Source: Oscillospiraceae bacterium
GTDB taxonomy: Bacteria; Bacillota; Clostridia; Saccharofermentanales; Saccharofermentanaceae
DNA: 64,000 bases
Direction of reading: 5' to 3'
Assembly: GCA_015069205.1 (NCBI GenBank)
Contig: SVIZ01000007.1
Span: forward strand, 1-64,000
In this document: positions 62,201 through 64,000 of the stretch, one piece after another
Position numbering within the stretch: position 1 is the stretch's first letter
Layout: each line of letters starts with the position of its first letter
Translations under genes and position numbers: made by a program
Notes under the pieces: generated by a model
What the model was told of the DNA's origin: nothing
The model's input: only the letters and a program-made list of their open reading frames with translations
Databases searched by the model: none

Positions 62201-63111
62201 TAGCTTTAGAGAACTGCTGCTTTACAGGAAGAATGCACGATGCTGCCATTACCATCGGTGATGACTGTGATGTCATCATCGCTTTGAATGGTGACAATGT
62301 TCTCAGTGCCGGCGGTATAAAGGTCGCTCCTTCATCCACACTCACATTTGAAGGCGCGGGAAATCTTTCCATGAGCTGTACCGGAATGGAGACATTCGGC
62401 ATCGGTAATGATATGGATTCCTATCACGGCGATCTCATTTTCGATCAAGACGGCAGGATCGAGATCTCGGTCAATGCCAATAAGAGTGTTGCGCTCGGAA
62501 GCGGACTTGGCGGACATATTACGATCAGAAGAGGCATGTACAAACTCAATCTCATGGGTCAGACTTCCGTAGGTATCGGTTCCATATCAGGAGATATCGA
62601 TCCGATCATCAGCAACTGCTATCTTGAGATCACGAGTGTTGCCCTTACGGCTGTAGGAGTCGGATCGATAACCGGAAGATGTGATATGATGATCGAACAT
62701 GTTTCCATGAAAGCGGATTTCAACGGAAGCAAAGTTGCAATAGTGGGATCCATAGACAGCGGAAAACTCAAGATCAGTGTTTACAGTGCCACTATCAGCA
62801 TGAAATCGGGATGTGACAATGTAACATGCTTCGGTTCTTTGAATGGAAGACCGTCTAATATCAATATTGACTATATCTCACTGAAGGTCGATCTGAGCGG
62901 AAAACTTCCGGGACTATACAGAGGAAATGATAAGTCCGTTAAGATAAGAGTCGCAAATTCCAAGATAGAAGGCTCGATCTTCGCGAATGCCGGTGTTCCG
63001 GATTATTCAAAACTGCTGGATTATAAGGTTGCCGGATCTTTGTCAAAACTTGATATCAATGGCGAGATGGTAGTCGAGAATACAATGAGTATTCCGACCG
63101 AAGATTCCTGA
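59254..63111 (+). CDS. LacI-type sensor, degenerate GGDEF, EAL and beta-solenoid fusion
   Basis: The 1285-residue protein has no signal or membrane segment. Residues 1-280 resemble the sugar-binding half of LacI/GalR regulators without the DNA-binding headpiece (ANDCMAIGLCKALEKGGVRVPEDVAVASYDS). After a linker with a CGRTCGCG cysteine cluster, a GGDEF domain begins near 490 (DPLTGIYNYNGF), but its active site reads GNGEM near 568, so it is probably inactive. An EAL phosphodiesterase follows (about 665-915): YEALMR, DDYGTGYS near 809, KIDRALL, EGIET. The last 350 residues are glycine-rich, with repeated GIG and VGS turns as in a beta-helix. It probably hydrolyses cyclic-di-GMP in response to a small ligand. 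A GAGGGT site precedes the start. Confidence 0.8.
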   Translation: MADRKRIALLLAQADEYYQAQFVEGFIGKAFEHNSDVLVFGSYLKYQNNLGRETGETSIFTLVPFETFDAVAVMADTLQSPGLADSIEEMIHERCKCPVVFIDKESRYFPSIFPNHYGAVRKLIDHLIEDHGYTDIAYLTGKAWHHYSKERLQAFMDSMREHGLAVGRDRVFYGDFWYTSGESLGDRLLKKGGNLPQAIACANDCMAIGLCKALEKGGVRVPEDVAVASYDSTEEGRYSPKPVTSVKIPSKALGSYAVDLLFDALEGRETAPFEDYGEFFCGRTCGCGEEEVRYESKLRKSWDTETSHNSVFSSYNHLDEDLVIQNDFEGLMKITFSYVFQIREFESFSICLNSNWQAKAKAMSGAVDDSRISPERLSDADKFYSKKMMHVISCRQEESNSDRFSDDVYFDRNILIPRLETDRVRPEAFFFTPLHFEELTFGYAVLSYTEPKSYKKSYRFWLHSIMRGLENFRRYDELNAINKKLEASLVRDPLTGIYNYNGFLQQTEDIIIMNPLRENEMIGALAIDIKNLSKINNDDGRTAGDRAIISVGKFLEEVFPGGRIYCIGNGEMVALEVVNSSEDVLNVMEARVKDLFVKIDEYNDSLKEGSRKLEVYYGTAEGMPRTRADYESVVSIALSRKNGQKLNFQKMNADGFDKSQMEEAEVVNDILDKNKINYHFQPIVDARTGEIYAYEALMRVDLVPYVQPLLVIKYASFFNRLYDIEYATFNNVLNYVNANSDKFKADAKIFINSIPGQHLKKEDIAQISEMAKDLSGRLVVEFTEQSEMDDKELAEMKREYQSFGFETAVDDYGTGYSNVSNLLRYMPNYVKIDRALLANIQDSPQKQHFVKDIIEFSHDNNILALAEGIETTEEIETVINLGVDLIQGYYTARPSEYIIKEIAPEVKEEIVKYSSGKAKNRTKKDYIAGREARISLPIVIKDGYNTIHVTSGQVTHRDLHIQGVPGDDAVIHLEIENGYKGRIALENCCFTGRMHDAAITIGDDCDVIIALNGDNVLSAGGIKVAPSSTLTFEGAGNLSMSCTGMETFGIGNDMDSYHGDLIFDQDGRIEISVNANKSVALGSGLGGHITIRRGMYKLNLMGQTSVGIGSISGDIDPIISNCYLEITSVALTAVGVGSITGRCDMMIEHVSMKADFNGSKVAIVGSIDSGKLKISVYSATISMKSGCDNVTCFGSLNGRPSNINIDYISLKVDLSGKLPGLYRGNDKSVKIRVANSKIEGSIFANAGVPDYSKLLDYKVAGSLSKLDINGEMVVENTMSIPTEDS

Positions 63112-63129
63112 AATAAGCTAATCCTTTGA

Positions 63130-63891
63130 TCAAATATCCAGATAGATCGGGCAGTGGTCCGATCCCATGATGTCTGTCATCATGTTCGATTCTTTTACTC
63201 TGGAATTCAGTCCGTCAGTCGTAAAGAAATAGTCGATCCTCCAGCCTACGTTACGCTCTCTTGCGGCAGTCTTATAAGACCACCAGGTGTAGCATTCCTT
63301 GTCGTCCGGGTGGAGCATTCTGAATGTGTCCGTAAGTCCTCTTTCGATGAACTTGTCTATATATGCGCGCTCTTCGGGAAGGAAGCCGGAGATCTTGGAG
63401 TTTGCTTTGGGGTTGGATAAGTCGATCTCTTTGTGGGCAGTGTTCACGTCGCCGCAGCAGATGACCTCTTTGCCCTGTGCCTTAAGGGCATCGACCTGGT
63501 CTAAGAAGCAGTCGTAGAATCTGAGCTTGAACTTTACGTAATCGTCGCCTCTTCCGCCATTGGGGAAGTAGATGTTGAAGAGCACGAAGTCACCGAAATC
63601 AGCCTTGATGACGCGGCCTTCGTGGTCGAACTCTTCTACGCCGAAGCCGAACTCAACACTCTTTGGTTCGATCTTGGAATAGAGGGCAGTGCCGGAATAG
63701 CCTTTCCTCTCTGCTGAGTAGAACCAGCTCTTATAGCCGGGGATGTCTGTGATCTCAGGTCCTAACTGCTCACGGAGGGCCTTGATCTCCTGGATGCCGA
63801 TTACGTCTGCGCCTATCTTTTCGAGGCTTTCCGCAAAGCCCTTTGTGGCAACTGCCCTTATTCCGTTTACGTTCCAGCTCGCTATTCTCAT
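63130..63891 (-). CDS. xth: Exodeoxyribonuclease III
   Basis: The 253-residue EEP-fold nuclease has MRIASWNVNGIRA, IQEIK (catalytic Glu), GYSGTALYSK, FNIYFPNGGRG, CCGDVNTAHKEIDL and the closing GSDHCPIYLDI. It acts on abasic sites and 3' ends in base-excision repair. The length is normal. A GAGGT site precedes the start. It is convergent with the LacI-EAL gene and divergent from the asparaginase gene. Confidence 0.95.
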   Translation of the reverse strand: MRIASWNVNGIRAVATKGFAESLEKIGADVIGIQEIKALREQLGPEITDIPGYKSWFYSAERKGYSGTALYSKIEPKSVEFGFGVEEFDHEGRVIKADFGDFVLFNIYFPNGGRGDDYVKFKLRFYDCFLDQVDALKAQGKEVICCGDVNTAHKEIDLSNPKANSKISGFLPEERAYIDKFIERGLTDTFRMLHPDDKECYTWWSYKTAARERNVGWRIDYFFTTDGLNSRVKESNMMTDIMGSDHCPIYLDI

Positions 63892-63958
63892 AAATAACCT
63901 CGTGAATTATAATTGTCTGGTAAATTCTACTATTATTTTGCATTGGAAGGAAAGGGAT

Positions 63959-64000
63959 ATGCGAATTTTATGTGCAATGCTCGGAGGCACGATAGCTTCG
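63959..64000 (+). CDS. Asparaginase, N-terminal fragment at the window edge
   Basis: The frame from ATG at 63959 reads MRILCAMLGGTIAS and runs off the right edge. GGTIAS is the conserved N-terminal active-site motif of L-asparaginases (nucleophile Thr). The GGAAAGGGAT ribosome binding site is good. Only 14 codons are visible. Confidence 0.75.
   Translation, partial: MRILCAMLGGTIAS

Overview
The window looks like a chromosomal segment of a strictly anaerobic, low-to-mid GC member of the Clostridia, probably from a gut or rumen habitat. Supporting signs are strong AGGAGG-type ribosome binding sites, an oxygen-sensitive two-subunit Fe-S fumarase, a rubredoxin/rubrerythrin oxygen-defence gene, ECF-type riboflavin uptake under an FMN riboswitch, a minimal SufCB pair, CDP-glycerol-type envelope genes and several cyclic-di-GMP proteins. 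Genus cannot be fixed from the sequence alone. I saw no rRNA or tRNA genes, prophage, CRISPR array or complete insertion sequence.

Layout. Positions 1-6.7 kb hold a transhydrogenase alpha subunit, an anchored protein of unknown function, a CAP-domain protein, a TerB-like protein and an SseB-like protein. From 6.8 to 14.3 kb come a MacB/FtsX-type ABC exporter with a huge ectodomain behind nested palindromes, a CDP-glycerol-type glycerophosphotransferase and an unusual YidC-phosphatase/sulfatase-superfamily fusion. At 14.5-15.7 kb a flavin reductase-rubredoxin-rubrerythrin fusion carries a perfect internal ribosome binding site. It is followed by a gene-free 775-bp stretch (15.7-16.5 kb) with an array of nine related stem-loops. 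From 16.5 to 34 kb there is a REC-GGDEF-REC-HD-GYP regulator, an ABC exporter pair, Na/Pi symport, a membrane glycerophosphodiesterase, FkbM, DUF4349, the fumarase-HAD operon, an O-antigen-ligase-like protein, an esterase, a MITE-like element and ribU.

From 34.1 to 46.0 kb a tightly packed plus-strand operon encodes 2-aminoethylphosphonate (AEP) synthesis: PEP mutase, phosphonopyruvate decarboxylase and AEP transaminase. It also encodes a CDP-type activating nucleotidyltransferase with an N-terminal HTH, glycosyltransferases, a flippase, an ATP-grasp/HAD fusion, a DegT aminotransferase, dTDP-glucose 4,6-dehydratase and a LicD transferase. Read together, these suggest a surface glycan decorated with AEP. 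The adjacent minus-strand block (46.0-51.3 kb) supplies a Wzz-like chain-length protein with a degenerate kinase tail, two further glycosyltransferases, a Wzy-like polymerase and a DUF1919 protein, completing a polysaccharide locus.

The remainder (51.4-64 kb) has a lipoprotein, a Sel1-like protein probably made from a leaderless mRNA, glmS (amino-sugar supply for the envelope), a SufC/SufB minimal Fe-S assembly pair, a DUF4236 protein, a 1285-residue LacI-sensor/GGDEF*/EAL/beta-solenoid protein, exonuclease III and the first codons of an asparaginase. The most novel-looking items are the nine-hairpin array (15786-16376), the Hrb-rubrerythrin gene with an embedded start, the YidC-hydrolase fusion, the AEP-glycan operon and the LacI-EAL-solenoid protein.
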